Origin: Acinetobacter sp. ANC 3903
Lineage (GTDB): Bacteria > Pseudomonadota > Gammaproteobacteria > Pseudomonadales > Moraxellaceae
Assembly: GCF_002135315.1 (NCBI RefSeq)
Contig: NZ_NEGA01000012.1
Span: 51,329 to 115,328 of the forward strand
DNA: 64,000 nt
Direction of reading: 5' to 3'
Shown piece after piece: positions 1 to 9,316 of the stretch. A model generated the notes under the pieces. That model made no database searches. It worked only from the letters and a program-made list of their open reading frames with translations, and was not told where the DNA came from. The position numbers were made by a program, and so were the translations under genes. Each line of letters opens with the position of its first letter. Positions within the stretch are counted from its first letter, which is position 1.

Positions 1-585
1 CAAACCATCTTTCATGCAGGTGATCCCTTCAATGGCATCTATGCTGTTTTAGAAGGTGCTGTCCGCTTGGGTTATATTGATATTCATGGTAAAGCCGCAG
101 TTGCTGCGATTGTAGAACCGATTATGTGGTTTGGTGAAATCTCTCTGGTCGATGCCAAGCCGCGTTCCCATGATGCCATTGCCACGCAAAAAAGCCTGAT
201 TCTGCATATACCGAGTACCGCGCTACAATTGCTGCTGCAACAACATCCGGTGTTTTGGTATCACATTGCGCAACTCACCAGTCAAAAACTACGCTTTGCT
301 TTTTTAGAGCTAATTTCAATCCAAACCCAAAACATGACCCAGCGCTTGGCACAACGCTTGCTGTTTATTTTAAATGGCTATGGCAATCATTTAAGCATTG
401 AAAAAAATGTCATTCATTTATCGCAAGAACAACTGGCGCAAATGCTGACCTGTTCCAGACAAACCATCAATCAGGAACTGCAAGCTTTAGAACAGCAAAA
501 TATTTTGCGTCTATCTTTTAAGAAAATTGAAATTTTAAACTTGGCGCAACTGCATCACATTGCTCATGCTTTTCCAGGCAACTGA
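1..585 (+). CDS. Crp/Fnr-family transcriptional regulator (5' end outside window)
   Basis: The reading frame is open from the first base of the window, so the gene starts upstream and only about 194 C-terminal residues are visible. The first residues fit the end of a cyclic-nucleotide-binding beta-barrel (a GDP-F-G-I-Y-V-L-EG-VRLG pattern). A long dimerisation helix follows, then a C-terminal winged helix whose recognition segment contains QLAQMLTCSRQTINQELQAL, typical of Crp/Fnr HTH domains. No Fnr-type cysteine cluster is visible in the part present. A similar regulator lies at 22438-23136. The effector and target genes cannot be told from the sequence. Family assignment is confident; the exact role is unknown. 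Confidence 0.85.
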   Translation, partial: QTIFHAGDPFNGIYAVLEGAVRLGYIDIHGKAAVAAIVEPIMWFGEISLVDAKPRSHDAIATQKSLILHIPSTALQLLLQQHPVFWYHIAQLTSQKLRFAFLELISIQTQNMTQRLAQRLLFILNGYGNHLSIEKNVIHLSQEQLAQMLTCSRQTINQELQALEQQNILRLSFKKIEILNLAQLHHIAHAFPGN

Positions 586-701
586 GGAAAAAATACTGGT
601 TGATCAACAGATTAAGTAAGGATTAAGCTTTAAATATTTACCGCCAACCAGAACAAGTGAAGTGACTTGTCTGATCATTCACAGGTTGAACAGATAAGAT
701 C

Positions 702-878
702 TTATGAAAGTAACTGGCACACATTCACATCATCAAAACCATTGGTGCATGCTGCAACTTCATGTTCGTTCTCTGAGGAAGATTGAGCAGCCTGTACTTG
801 TGCTGATGCAGTCGCTAGCTGACTAAAAGTACTGATTGCGATAGTTATACTTATTGAAAAAAACACTTTATCAAACAT
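702..878 (-). CDS. small secreted peptide, 58 aa, unknown function
   Basis: A short ORF with a good Shine-Dalgarno (AGGAG about 8 nt before the ATG). The first about 26 residues form a classic Sec signal peptide: MFDK, a hydrophobic stretch FFSISITIAISTF, and a likely cleavage site after ATASA. The mature part would be about 32 residues, polar and acidic, with two cysteines (AACTNGF and NVCQLLS) that could form a disulfide. It stands alone between the Crp-like gene and a lipoprotein gene. I do not recognise the family. The ribosome binding site plus signal peptide make it more likely real than chance, but homologues would be needed to be sure. Confidence 0.5.
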   Translation of the reverse strand: MFDKVFFSISITIAISTFSQLATASAQVQAAQSSSENEHEVAACTNGFDDVNVCQLLS

Positions 879-1073
879 CTCTTTTACTCCTAATTAGCAA
901 CTAAGTAGAAATTATTTAGATTTTTATCAAAATAATATAGATTAAATCGTCATTATTATACACAAATTATCATTTAACGATAATTTTATATATTTATCAT
1001 ATTATCGTTTTATTCTCTTATTCATCCCTTAAAACTATAAGTAAAAGTATATTTTAAAAAGTAGAGTACATAA

Positions 1074-1096
1074 AAAACGAGGCTTAAGCCTCGTTT
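1074..1096 (-). terminator. Rho-independent terminator after the lipoprotein gene
   Basis: The inverted repeat AACGAGGCTTAAGCCTCGTT (perfect arms) lies just past the stop of the minus-strand lipoprotein gene. Read on the minus strand it is followed by a T-rich run, as expected of an intrinsic terminator. Confidence 0.75.
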
Positions 1097-1107
1097 TGAT
1101 TTCCATT

Positions 1108-1587
1108 TTAAGAGCCGATTTTTTTCGGATCAGTATTTCCAAGTACCGGGTTATCGATTGCATCTTTACATTGCTGCTTATCACGCTCGTAATCTGCCTG
1201 TTTCTGCGCCACTGAACTGGATTGATCCATGGTTTCACGTGCCCAAATTTCCAGACTGGTCAATGCCTTACGGCATAAAGCATATTTGCCTTCAGTTACG
1301 GAATCAGTCATTTTGACATTAATGCGCCAATCTGTACTCAGCTTGCGTGCCGGTTTACGGACCTGCTCTTCCAAGGCATCAACTTTTTTTGCATACACCA
1401 GACCATCCACCTGATTAATGAATTTCCACGCTTCATTGGCATAAGTGGTTGCATCATTGGTCAGTTTAGGTGCGGGTTTAATTTCAGCTTTTTCAGTTTT
1501 ATTGCCCTCATTTCCACAAGCCTGCAGCAAAACACTACTGCATAATAAAGAAACAATCAGCATTCCACGTGTCTTCAACATCAACAT
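1108..1587 (-). CDS. putative lipoprotein, 159 aa, unknown function
   Basis: The N-terminus is a lipoprotein signal: a hydrophobic stretch MLIVSLLCSSVLL followed by the lipobox LQAC, so the mature protein would begin at Cys24 with CGNEGN and be lipid-anchored. The mature part of about 136 residues is hydrophilic and mostly helical, with scattered cysteines (ALCRKAL, QQCKDA) and no domain I recognise. Two in-frame methionines follow the first (MLMLKTRGMLIV), so the exact start is uncertain by up to 9 codons. It is divergent from the azlC-like gene. The terminator-like hairpin at 1074-1096 lies just downstream. Confidence 0.7.
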   Translation of the reverse strand: MLMLKTRGMLIVSLLCSSVLLQACGNEGNKTEKAEIKPAPKLTNDATTYANEAWKFINQVDGLVYAKKVDALEEQVRKPARKLSTDWRINVKMTDSVTEGKYALCRKALTSLEIWARETMDQSSSVAQKQADYERDKQQCKDAIDNPVLGNTDPKKIGS

Positions 1588-1691
1588 ATCAGGCTCACCC
1601 AGATAAACAATTCGGCACTATGCTAGTGAATTCGAGTACAATACTCAATCATCATTTGACCCGTTGTTCAACTCTCCCGCAAAGGTGTGTC

Positions 1692-2447
1692 GTGTCTGAG
1701 CACAAAATTCCTCCAGTTCAAGCTGCTGGCTTTTGGCAAGGTGCTAAAGACAGTCAAGCCATTATTTTTACTTATCTTCCTGTTTCATTTGCTTTCGGTG
1801 TTTCAGCCAGCCAATTTGGCTTTAGCTCTTGGGAAGCGCTGTTTTTATCCTGTTCCATGTATGCCGGCGCCAGCCAGTTTTTAGTGGTGGCTTTACTTGG
1901 CAGTGGCACATCCATCTGGATGACTGCCCTCACCGTGATTGCTTTAGATATTCGTCACGTGCTTTATGGGCCAGCTTTACAAAATCTGATTCAGGACAAA
2001 CTCAATTTAAAGAAAACTGCTGTCTGGGCCTGGGGTTTAACCGATGAAGTCTTTGCTTCCGGGATGATTAAACTTTCGCAACGGCGTCAGGAATGGTCAG
2101 AATCCTGGATGCTGGGCTTAAGCCTGTTTAGCTGGATGTCCTGGGCCTTAGGTTCATTTTTAGGTGGATTATTTGCCGATCAGGTCAGTGCCTTACCTCA
2201 GTTTTTACAGGCCGCTCTGGATTTCTTGCTGCCCGCGTTATTCCTGAGTTTCCTGCTTGCTGCCTTTGAGAAAAAGCATAGCTTTATTGTCACGGTCTGT
2301 TTAGCGGTATCCGCTATTGCCTGCTATTTCATTAATTTATCGGCTGCGATTTTTATCGGGATTTTCTCCGGTATTCTGGCAGGCTTATTTAAACACTATG
2401 TTTTAAAACAATATGATGATGAATTTGGAGAGGCACATGAATCTTGA
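1692..2447 (+). CDS. azlC: AzlC family branched-chain amino acid exporter, large subunit
   Basis: Integral membrane protein of the AzlC/YgaZ family, which with a small AzlD/YgaH partner exports branched-chain amino acids or related substrates. The conserved N-terminal pattern is visible: GAKDSQAIIFTYLPVSFAFGV followed by SMYAGASQFL, then several hydrophobic segments. The frame is open further upstream, to 1569, but the upstream part is not AzlC-like. I chose the GTG at 1692 (VSEHKIPPVQ) because AAAGG lies 6 nt before it and because it frees the divergent promoter region. The predicted length of 251 residues is normal for the family. The gene overlaps the azlD-like gene by 11 bp, so the two are probably translationally coupled. 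Confidence 0.85.
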   Translation: MSEHKIPPVQAAGFWQGAKDSQAIIFTYLPVSFAFGVSASQFGFSSWEALFLSCSMYAGASQFLVVALLGSGTSIWMTALTVIALDIRHVLYGPALQNLIQDKLNLKKTAVWAWGLTDEVFASGMIKLSQRRQEWSESWMLGLSLFSWMSWALGSFLGGLFADQVSALPQFLQAALDFLLPALFLSFLLAAFEKKHSFIVTVCLAVSAIACYFINLSAAIFIGIFSGILAGLFKHYVLKQYDDEFGEAHES

Positions 2448-2784
2448 AATTATTCTGGTCGGGATCATTGTCGGCATTGCCAATTTTGCCTCGCGTTTTG
2501 GGCCATTTTATCTCATTCAAAAAAGCCGTCAGAATTCACAAAAACGCGGTGCTGTCTGGATCAAGATTGCTTTAGGCAGTATCGGTATTGCTGCAATCAG
2601 TTCCATGCTGGTGGTTGCTACCCTACCGCCACTGATGGAAAGTCCGAATAAAAGTTTTGCCATGCTGGTCGGTTTTCTGACCCTGGCGGGTCTGTATTTT
2701 AAGTTTAAGAAAATTGTCCCGGCGACCTTAACCGCAGCGCTTGCGTACGGATTGATTTATACCTATCTGCCAGTTTCATTTTAA
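2437..2784 (+). CDS. azlD: AzlD family small membrane subunit
   Basis: A 115-residue hydrophobic protein with about four membrane segments and the AzlD-type opening FASRFGPFYLI. It is the small partner of the preceding AzlC-like protein in a two-subunit amino acid exporter. The start at 2437 is preferred over the upstream ATGs at 2413-2416 because GGAG lies about 7 nt before it; it overlaps the end of azlC. A hairpin (2797-2819) follows the stop. Confidence 0.82.
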   Translation: MNLEIILVGIIVGIANFASRFGPFYLIQKSRQNSQKRGAVWIKIALGSIGIAAISSMLVVATLPPLMESPNKSFAMLVGFLTLAGLYFKFKKIVPATLTAALAYGLIYTYLPVSF

Positions 2785-2796
2785 ATCCTGTATACA

Positions 2797-2819
2797 AGTC
2801 CCTCTTTGATAAAGAGGGA
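2797..2819 (+). terminator. hairpin after azlCD
   Basis: TCCCTCTTTGATAAAGAGGGA forms a near-perfect stem with a short loop just after azlD and before purT. The trailing T-run is poor (ATTTAGG), so it may be a weak terminator or an mRNA-stabilising hairpin. Confidence 0.5.
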
Positions 2820-2952
2820 TTTAGGGAGATTTTCAAAACACTTTATAAATAAAATTGTTGGACAATATCATTAATTTATGTGAACGAAACCTTAACTCTT
2901 AAACCAGTTCTGCTATGCTAAAAGTCCATAAAATCAAGCATGGATGATTTAC

Positions 2953-4158
2953 ATGAGCGTGACCATTGGTACTCCACTTCAGCCTTCTGCGTTTAAAGTT
3001 TTATTGTTAGGTTCGGGAGAATTAGGTAAAGAAGTTGTGATTTCCTTACAACGCCTAGGTGTAGAAGTTCATGCTGCGGATCGTTACGATCATGCCCCTG
3101 CCATGCAAGTGGCCCATTATTCTTATACTTTAAACATGGCAGATGCTGAAGAACTCAAACAGCTGATTGAAAAAATTAAACCCAATCTGATTGTTCCTGA
3201 AATTGAAGCCATTGCGACTCAAGTTTTAGTCGAAATCGAACAACAAAATATTGCCACCGTTATTCCTTCCGCCAAAGCAGTCAACCTGACCATGAACCGT
3301 GAAGGCATTCGTCGTCTGGCTGCTGAAGAACTTGGCTTACCGACTTCTGCCTACCGCTTTGCCGACTCGCTAGAATCTTTCCGTGCTGCCTGTGATGACA
3401 TTGGTTATCCAAACTTTGTTAAACCGGTGATGTCTTCTTCCGGTAAGGGACAATCCCGTGTTAAGAACTTTGATGAAGTCGATGCTGCCTGGGAATATGC
3501 GCAAACCGGTGGCCGGGTTAATCAGGGTAAAGTGATTGTTGAATCACAAATTGATTTCGACTTTGAAATTACTTTACTCACCGTTCGTGCCAAAAATGCC
3601 GAAACAGGTGAAATTGAAACCCACTACTGCGACGCGATCGGACATCGTCAAGATTCTGGTGATTATGTAGAAAGCTGGCAGCCGCAAGCCATGACTCCGG
3701 CGGCCTTAGAAGAAGCTAAACGCATTGCCCATAAAGTCACCACAGCTTTGGGCGGATGCGGTATTTTCGGTGTGGAACTGTTTGTCAAAGGCGATAAAGT
3801 ATGGTTTAGTGAAGTATCTCCACGTCCGCATGATACAGGGCTTGTCACCCTTGCATCACAATACCAGAGCGAATTTGAATTACATGCGCGTGCCATTTTA
3901 GGTCTGCCAGTGAATACTTCACGTCATAGTGTTGCAGCCAGTGCGGTCATTTATGCAGGCGTTGATGATAGCAATTTGTCTTTTTCTGGCTTAAATCTTG
4001 CTTTAACAAATCCGAACACTGATTTACGCCTTTTTGGTAAACCCGAAGGTTTTAAACGTCGTCGCATGGGGGTTGCAACTGCACGTGCTGAAACCACAGA
4101 TCAGGCGCGTGAACTTGCACTAGAGACTGCATCTCAAGTCAGTGTTAAACAAAACTAA
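2953..4158 (+). CDS. purT: formate-dependent phosphoribosylglycinamide formyltransferase (PurT)
   Basis: Converts GAR plus formate and ATP to FGAR in purine synthesis, in the cytosol. The N-terminus [19 protein letters not shown] is the characteristic PurT nucleotide-binding loop, followed by an ATP-grasp domain ([25 protein letters not shown] near residue 280). At 401 residues it is close to the 392 of the E. coli enzyme. I prefer the ATG at 2953 (MSVTIG) over that at 2944 because GGATGA sits ahead of it. The next gene, glnD, starts 30 bp downstream, so cotranscription is possible. Confidence 0.95.
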   Translation: MSVTIGTPLQPSAFKVLLLGSGELGKEVVISLQRLGVEVHAADRYDHAPAMQVAHYSYTLNMADAEELKQLIEKIKPNLIVPEIEAIATQVLVEIEQQNIATVIPSAKAVNLTMNREGIRRLAAEELGLPTSAYRFADSLESFRAACDDIGYPNFVKPVMSSSGKGQSRVKNFDEVDAAWEYAQTGGRVNQGKVIVESQIDFDFEITLLTVRAKNAETGEIETHYCDAIGHRQDSGDYVESWQPQAMTPAALEEAKRIAHKVTTALGGCGIFGVELFVKGDKVWFSEVSPRPHDTGLVTLASQYQSEFELHARAILGLPVNTSRHSVAASAVIYAGVDDSNLSFSGLNLALTNPNTDLRLFGKPEGFKRRRMGVATARAETTDQARELALETASQVSVKQN

Positions 4159-4188
4159 ACTTGCTAAATTATTAACGGACCACTGTTC

Positions 4189-6855
4189 ATGATCAATACC
4201 TCTCCACTGCTGAATTACGTTAAAAGTAACCATGACATACAGGCGATCAATCAATGGCGCACCGATGTTGAAAATCAGCTTCAGGAAAGTTTTGAAAATG
4301 GACAGTCGATCCGAGAGATCATTTTGGCCCGATCCAACCTGATTGATGAAGCCCTAAAGTTTCTCTGGAAACATGCTGAACTTGATCAGACCGATCTGGG
4401 TCTGTTTGCTGTGGGTGGATATGGCCGCCGGGAAATGCTGCCTTATTCCGATGTGGATATCATGATTTTATCGGAAGATGAAATTAGCCCCGATCAGGAA
4501 AAACTGATTTCCACTTTTATCTCCTCGCTTTGGGATGTCGGTAATTTCAAACCCGGCATTAGCGTACGTACCATTTTCGAATGTGTTGAACAGGCCACCA
4601 ATGATTTAACCGTTGCGACCGCGCTGATTGAGTCGCGTTTGATTACGGGCAACCCAAATTTAGCCAAATGGCCACGCCGTATTGTTTCGCAAACCTGGAC
4701 CGATAAAACCTTTTATGATGCCAAAATGGATGAGCAGGCAAAACGCTATGCTCAGCACAACAATACCGAAAGCAACCTGGAACCGGATATTAAAAACGCA
4801 CCGGGCGGTCTGCGTGACATCAACCAGATTGGCTGGATTGCCAAACGGCACTTCAGGGTCAACCGTATTTATGACCTAGTTCATTTAGGCTTTATTTCAG
4901 ATTTTGAACTGGGTGTATTAGAAGAAGCTGAAAGTTTTCTATGGGAAATTCGCCACCATTTACACCGTTTGACCAAACGTGATGAAAACCGTTTATTGTT
5001 CGATTATCAACGTGATATCGCTACCCTATTTGGTTATACACGTGAAGAAAATAAATCACCGAATTATCCGATCGAACAGTTCATGAAGCGTTATTATCGG
5101 AGCGCGCAACAAGTATCCACCTTAAATGAAATGTTGCTGGCTTATTTTAACGAGTCTGTCATCACACCACGTTTACCCAATTATGAACGTAAAATTGAAG
5201 AAATTAATGCAAACTTCAAACTGGTTGATGGCAAACTCGCAGTTCAGCACCATAAAATCTTCTCGGAACGCCCAAATGCAATTTTAGAACTGTTCTATTT
5301 ATTGGCAAACCGTCCTGAAATTGAAGGCATCCGTGCCCGCACCTTACGTCTTTTGACTCTTGCAGCAAAACGTATTGACCAGAACTACCGCAACAATCCT
5401 GAACATCAAGCCCTATTCATGGCCATCATGCGTTCACCGCATCGTCTGTATGACACACTGGTGGCGATGAAACGTTACGGCGTATTGGGCAATTATATTC
5501 CGGCATTCGGTCAAATTATGGGACTGATGCAGTATGACCTGTTTCATATTTATACCGTAGATGCCCATACCTTATTGTTATTGCGTAATTTGAATCGCTT
5601 TAAAGAACCCGAATTCGCCAAAGACTTCCCTGTGGTCAGTTCGGTGTTCCAGCGTCTTCGACGTCGCGACATTGTTTATCTGGCTGCTTTATTCCATGAC
5701 ATTGCCAAAGGTCGTGGTGGTGACCATAGTGAGCTGGGTGCAGAAGATGCAATTGCATTCTGTCGAACCCACGGCTTTACCGAACGTGAATGTAATCTGG
5801 TGGCCTGGCTGATTCAAAATCACTTGCTGATGTCGATGACGGCACAGAAAAAAGATATTTCCGATCCGGATGTGGTGCAAGATTTTGCCCAAAAGCTGGG
5901 TGATATGGAGCATCTGGATTATCTGTATGTACTTACCGTTGCCGATATTAACGCGACCAATCCAAAACTATGGAACACTTGGCGCGCATCCTTGATGCGT
6001 CAGTTATATACCCATGCGCGTGATGTCATACGTACCGGTCTGGGTCATCCGGTGGATTATCAGATGCTGATTGAAGACACCAAATTTGCTGCCAGTGAAA
6101 TGCTGGTTAATGACTTTGCACTTGAAGAAGTAGAAAAAGTCTGGCAAGAACTCGGTGATGAATATTTCATTAAAGAATCAGCCGATGAAATTGCCTGGCA
6201 TACCCGTGCCATTTTGCAACATGGCAATAATCCGGAACCTCTGGTATTGATGCGTGCCCATCGTCAGTCAGCACAAGATGCAGTACAGATCTTTATTTAC
6301 ACTCAGGATCAACCCAATTTATTTGCCACTACCGTGGCGATTTTTGATCGGATGAATCTGGATGTGCAAGATGCACGGATTATTACTGCATCAACCGCCT
6401 TTAGTCTGGATACCTATGTAGTGCTTGACCGTTTTGGCACCTTGCTCACCGACCCGGAACGTGAAGAAACCGTGATTGAGGCTTTGGTTAAAGCTTTAAG
6501 CCAATCGGACAAATATCCTGGTCTGATGCAACGTCGTATTCCACGCCAATTACGCCATTTTGATATTGAAAATACCGTGGATATCACCCTGAATGCTGCA
6601 CTTCAACAAAACATGGTTGAAATTTCAACGCTCGACCATCCGGGTTTACTTGCCAAAGTAGGTGGTTTATTTATGATGCAAGGTTTAGATATCCATTCTG
6701 CTAAAATTGCGACCTTGGGTGAGCGTGCAGAAGATATTTTCTTTGTCACTAAAAAAGATGGCATCCCAATGTCCGATTCAGAAGCTAAAACTTTTGCTGC
6801 TCAATTGAAGTTAGCACTGGATGAAGCCTCAAATCTTGTCTCTGGCCAACATTAA
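4189..6855 (+). CDS. glnD: bifunctional [protein-PII] uridylyltransferase/uridylyl-removing enzyme
   Basis: Sensor of nitrogen status: it uridylylates PII proteins when glutamine is low and deuridylylates them when it is high. At 888 residues it has the normal length. An N-terminal nucleotidyltransferase motif [15 protein letters not shown] holds the catalytic aspartates at about residues 88 and 90. An HD phosphohydrolase motif ([17 protein letters not shown]) has H503-D504. Two C-terminal ACT domains begin near residues 700 and 809 for glutamine sensing. The gene lies between purT and dapC, all on one strand with short gaps. Confidence 0.97.
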   Translation: MINTSPLLNYVKSNHDIQAINQWRTDVENQLQESFENGQSIREIILARSNLIDEALKFLWKHAELDQTDLGLFAVGGYGRREMLPYSDVDIMILSEDEISPDQEKLISTFISSLWDVGNFKPGISVRTIFECVEQATNDLTVATALIESRLITGNPNLAKWPRRIVSQTWTDKTFYDAKMDEQAKRYAQHNNTESNLEPDIKNAPGGLRDINQIGWIAKRHFRVNRIYDLVHLGFISDFELGVLEEAESFLWEIRHHLHRLTKRDENRLLFDYQRDIATLFGYTREENKSPNYPIEQFMKRYYRSAQQVSTLNEMLLAYFNESVITPRLPNYERKIEEINANFKLVDGKLAVQHHKIFSERPNAILELFYLLANRPEIEGIRARTLRLLTLAAKRIDQNYRNNPEHQALFMAIMRSPHRLYDTLVAMKRYGVLGNYIPAFGQIMGLMQYDLFHIYTVDAHTLLLLRNLNRFKEPEFAKDFPVVSSVFQRLRRRDIVYLAALFHDIAKGRGGDHSELGAEDAIAFCRTHGFTERECNLVAWLIQNHLLMSMTAQKKDISDPDVVQDFAQKLGDMEHLDYLYVLTVADINATNPKLWNTWRASLMRQLYTHARDVIRTGLGHPVDYQMLIEDTKFAASEMLVNDFALEEVEKVWQELGDEYFIKESADEIAWHTRAILQHGNNPEPLVLMRAHRQSAQDAVQIFIYTQDQPNLFATTVAIFDRMNLDVQDARIITASTAFSLDTYVVLDRFGTLLTDPEREETVIEALVKALSQSDKYPGLMQRRIPRQLRHFDIENTVDITLNAALQQNMVEISTLDHPGLLAKVGGLFMMQGLDIHSAKIATLGERAEDIFFVTKKDGIPMSDSEAKTFAAQLKLALDEASNLVSGQH

Positions 6856-6881
6856 CTTAAAATTTACGCGGTACCGATTTC

Positions 6882-8051
6882 ATGAACTCAAGTTTGTCAT
6901 TATTGCATCCTTATCCTTTTGAAAAGTTAAATAAACTTTTTCAGGGTATTCAACCTGCAGATTTACCACTCATTCCATTATCGATTGGTGAGCCAAAGCA
7001 TCCTGCACCAGAGTTTGTGAAACAGGCCATTATTGACAACTTCAAGCATTTATCGACTTATCCGAACAGTAAAGGTTTGCCTGAACTACGTCAAAGCATT
7101 GCCAACTGGTTAACCCGTCGCTTCAAGCTCAACAGCATTAGCGCTGAAAATCATGTTCTGCCTGTATCCGGAACGCGTGAAGCCATCTTTTCTTTTGTTC
7201 AGGCTTTAGTCAACCGCGAAGATGCACCTTATGTGGTGATGCCGAATCCTTTCTATCAAATTTATGAAGGGGCAACCTTGCTTGCCGGCGCAAAACCGTA
7301 CTTCATCAACTGCACTGAAGAAAACAATTATCTGGGTGATTTTGATGCCGTCCCTGCAGAAGTGTGGGAAAAAACCGCATTATTGTTTGTCTGCACACCG
7401 GGCAATCCTACCGGTGCGGTATTGTCAAAAGAGCAATTTAAAAAACTGATTGCACTTTCAGACCAATATAACTTTGTGATTGCTTCAGATGAATGTTATT
7501 CGGAACTCTGGTTTGACCAAGCACCCGTAGGCTTGCTTGAAGTTTGTGCTGAAATTGGTCGTGATGATTACAAAAACTGTGTCGTATTCCACTCCCTTTC
7601 CAAGCGTTCAAACTTGCCGGGCATGCGTTCAGGCTTTGTCGCAGGTGATGCAGCCTTACTGAAACCTTATTTGCAATATCGTACCTATCATGGTGCTGCC
7701 ATGCCAGTTCAGCACCAACTGGCATCTATTGCCGCTTGGGATGATGAAGCACATGTGGAAGAAAACCGTAAGCTGTACCGTGCCAAATTTGAATTATTCC
7801 AGAATGAGCTGGGGCAATTATTGCCACTAAAAAAACCGGATGCAGGCTTCTATTACTGGCTAAAAGTGGACAATGATGAAGCATTTGCCAAAATGCTGAT
7901 GGAAAAAGCCCATATTAAAGTTCTGCCGGGCCGTTATCTGTCTCGAGATACTGAACAAGGCAATCCGGGTGAAAATCATGTCCGTATGGCATTGGTTGCC
8001 GATATCGCACAATGTGAACAAGCGATTCAGCGTTTGAAAGCCATTCTTTAA
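6882..8051 (+). CDS. dapC: succinyldiaminopimelate transaminase (DapC)
   Basis: Class I/II PLP-dependent aminotransferase of 389 residues, assigned to the DapC step of lysine/meso-diaminopimelate synthesis. The family's first signature is at the start (PLIPLSIGEPKHPAP) and the PLP lysine is in SLSKRSNLPGMRSGF, about K241. It follows glnD at 26 bp, an arrangement also found in other gammaproteobacteria, which supports DapC over other aminotransferases of the same fold. Substrate cannot be proven from sequence alone. Confidence 0.9.
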   Translation: MNSSLSLLHPYPFEKLNKLFQGIQPADLPLIPLSIGEPKHPAPEFVKQAIIDNFKHLSTYPNSKGLPELRQSIANWLTRRFKLNSISAENHVLPVSGTREAIFSFVQALVNREDAPYVVMPNPFYQIYEGATLLAGAKPYFINCTEENNYLGDFDAVPAEVWEKTALLFVCTPGNPTGAVLSKEQFKKLIALSDQYNFVIASDECYSELWFDQAPVGLLEVCAEIGRDDYKNCVVFHSLSKRSNLPGMRSGFVAGDAALLKPYLQYRTYHGAAMPVQHQLASIAAWDDEAHVEENRKLYRAKFELFQNELGQLLPLKKPDAGFYYWLKVDNDEAFAKMLMEKAHIKVLPGRYLSRDTEQGNPGENHVRMALVADIAQCEQAIQRLKAIL

Positions 8052-8189
8052 TGGGTTAGATAAGCAATAAGATCAACTATTATCCACTGCTACAGCAGTG
8101 GATAATTTTTTGAACATCCACTTAAACCCAGCAGATAAAATGAGAAAGGGCGATCCATGAATCGCCCTATATGTTTTTTATTATCAAAA

Positions 8190-8672
8190 TTACTGGGCTA
8201 AAGCCGCTTCAATATCCCTTTCCAGATCTTCTGGTTTAGTGGTGGGAGCATAGCGATTAATCACTTGACCTTTTTTATTAATTAAAAACTTAGTGAAATT
8301 CCATTTAATACCATTGCCCAATACCCCTTTACTATTATTGGTTAAATAGCGAAAGATGATGTGTGCTTCAGGTCCTTTGACATCCACTTTGGCAAACATC
8401 GGGAAATTCACGCCATAATTTTTTTGACAGAATGCACCAATCTGTTCATTGGAACCCGGATCTTGCCCACCAAACTGATTACAAGGAAAACCCAAAACTT
8501 CTAATCCCTGATCTTTGTATTTTTCATACAACTTTTCAAGACCTGCGAACTGGGGAGTAAAACCGCATTTACTTGCAGTATTTACGATCAATAAAACTTT
8601 GCCCTGATAATCGGCAAATGATTTATTTTTTCCATCTAACAACTCAGCCTCAAACTGATAAATGTTGGTCAT
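8190..8672 (-). CDS. glutathione peroxidase family thiol peroxidase
   Basis: A 160-residue peroxidase of the GPx/BtuE family that reduces hydroperoxides, in bacteria usually with thioredoxin as donor. The peroxidatic cysteine is C36 in [12 protein letters not shown], so this is a Cys rather than a Sec form. The second signature [13 protein letters not shown] and the Trp/Asn signature IKWNFTKFL complete the catalytic tetrad. No signal peptide is seen, so it is cytosolic. The start overlaps the end of msrB by 4 nt, making a two-gene operon for oxidative damage repair. Confidence 0.93.
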   Translation of the reverse strand: MTNIYQFEAELLDGKNKSFADYQGKVLLIVNTASKCGFTPQFAGLEKLYEKYKDQGLEVLGFPCNQFGGQDPGSNEQIGAFCQKNYGVNFPMFAKVDVKGPEAHIIFRYLTNNSKGVLGNGIKWNFTKFLINKKGQVINRYAPTTKPEDLERDIEAALAQ

Positions 8673-9088
8673 GGATATGTTTCCTCATCATTTTTTTCTT
8701 GTGTTTTTAATTCTAAAGAAGCTGAATTAACGCAATAGCGCAATCCTGTAGGTTGTGGGCCATCTTCAAAAACATGCCCTAAATGCGCGCCACAATGATG
8801 GCAAACAATTTCCGTTCTGACCATACCATGGGTCGAATCCTGATGTTCTTCAACAGCTGAACTATTTACAGGACGATAAAAACTTGGCCAGCCACTGCCG
8901 CTGTCATATTTGGTTTCGGAAGAGAATAATTCTTCGCCACAACAACGGCAAAGATAGGTTCCTGTTTGCTTAGTATTCCAGTACTTACCGGTAAATGCTG
9001 GCTCCGTCCCCTTTTGACGTGTAATACGGAATTCTTCAGGTGATAACTCTCTTTGCCATTCTCTGTCTGATTTACTGAGTTTTCCCAT
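8669..9088 (-). CDS. msrB: peptide-methionine (R)-S-oxide reductase MsrB
   Basis: Reduces methionine-R-sulfoxide in oxidised proteins. The 139-residue protein has the two zinc CxxC pairs (C47-x2-C50 in [11 protein letters not shown] and C96-x2-C99 in [12 protein letters not shown]), the SGSGWPSF motif, and the catalytic cysteine C119 in [10 protein letters not shown]. It lacks a signal peptide and an MsrA domain. It is first in an operon with the peroxidase gene, overlapping it by 4 nt. A small palindrome (9120-9134) lies in its promoter region. Confidence 0.95.
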   Translation of the reverse strand: MGKLSKSDREWQRELSPEEFRITRQKGTEPAFTGKYWNTKQTGTYLCRCCGEELFSSETKYDSGSGWPSFYRPVNSSAVEEHQDSTHGMVRTEIVCHHCGAHLGHVFEDGPQPTGLRYCVNSASLELKTQEKNDEETYP

Positions 9089-9119
9089 GATTACGCACCT
9101 TTCTATCTTGCTATTTAAA

Positions 9120-9134
9120 ATAGGATAATCCTAT
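9120..9134. promoter_or_regulatory. palindrome upstream of msrB, possible operator
   Basis: ATAGGATAATCCTAT consists of 7-bp perfect arms around one base, 32 bp before the msrB start. Its symmetry and position suit a dimeric repressor site, but no known consensus is recognised. Confidence 0.3.
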
Positions 9135-9237
9135 ATTTACGTGATTCATTTTAAAAATTCTAGTCTTTATTTAACATTTTACAAAAGACATATAATATCT
9201 AAAAAAGCAAAAAGTAAGCAAAAATAAAAAACAAAGT

Positions 9238-9265
9238 AAGCATTTTATTTATTAAATGCTTTTTT
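9238..9265 (+). terminator. terminator-like hairpin in the leader of the alaA-like gene
   Basis: AAGCATTT and AAATGCTT form perfect 8-bp arms around an 8-nt loop and are followed by TTTT, 52 bp before the aminotransferase start. It may protect against read-through or attenuate the downstream gene. The region between msrB and this gene is otherwise AT-rich and empty. Confidence 0.4.
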
Positions 9266-9316
9266 GTGAGCAAATTTAGTGGTAGGCTTAGTACCATTCT
9301 TGCTCAGGATTAAAAA

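Noticed and set aside
1569..1691. Longer N-terminus for AzlC
   Set aside because: The frame is open upstream, but it overlaps the divergent lipoprotein start and is not AzlC-like; the GTG at 1692 has a good ribosome site.
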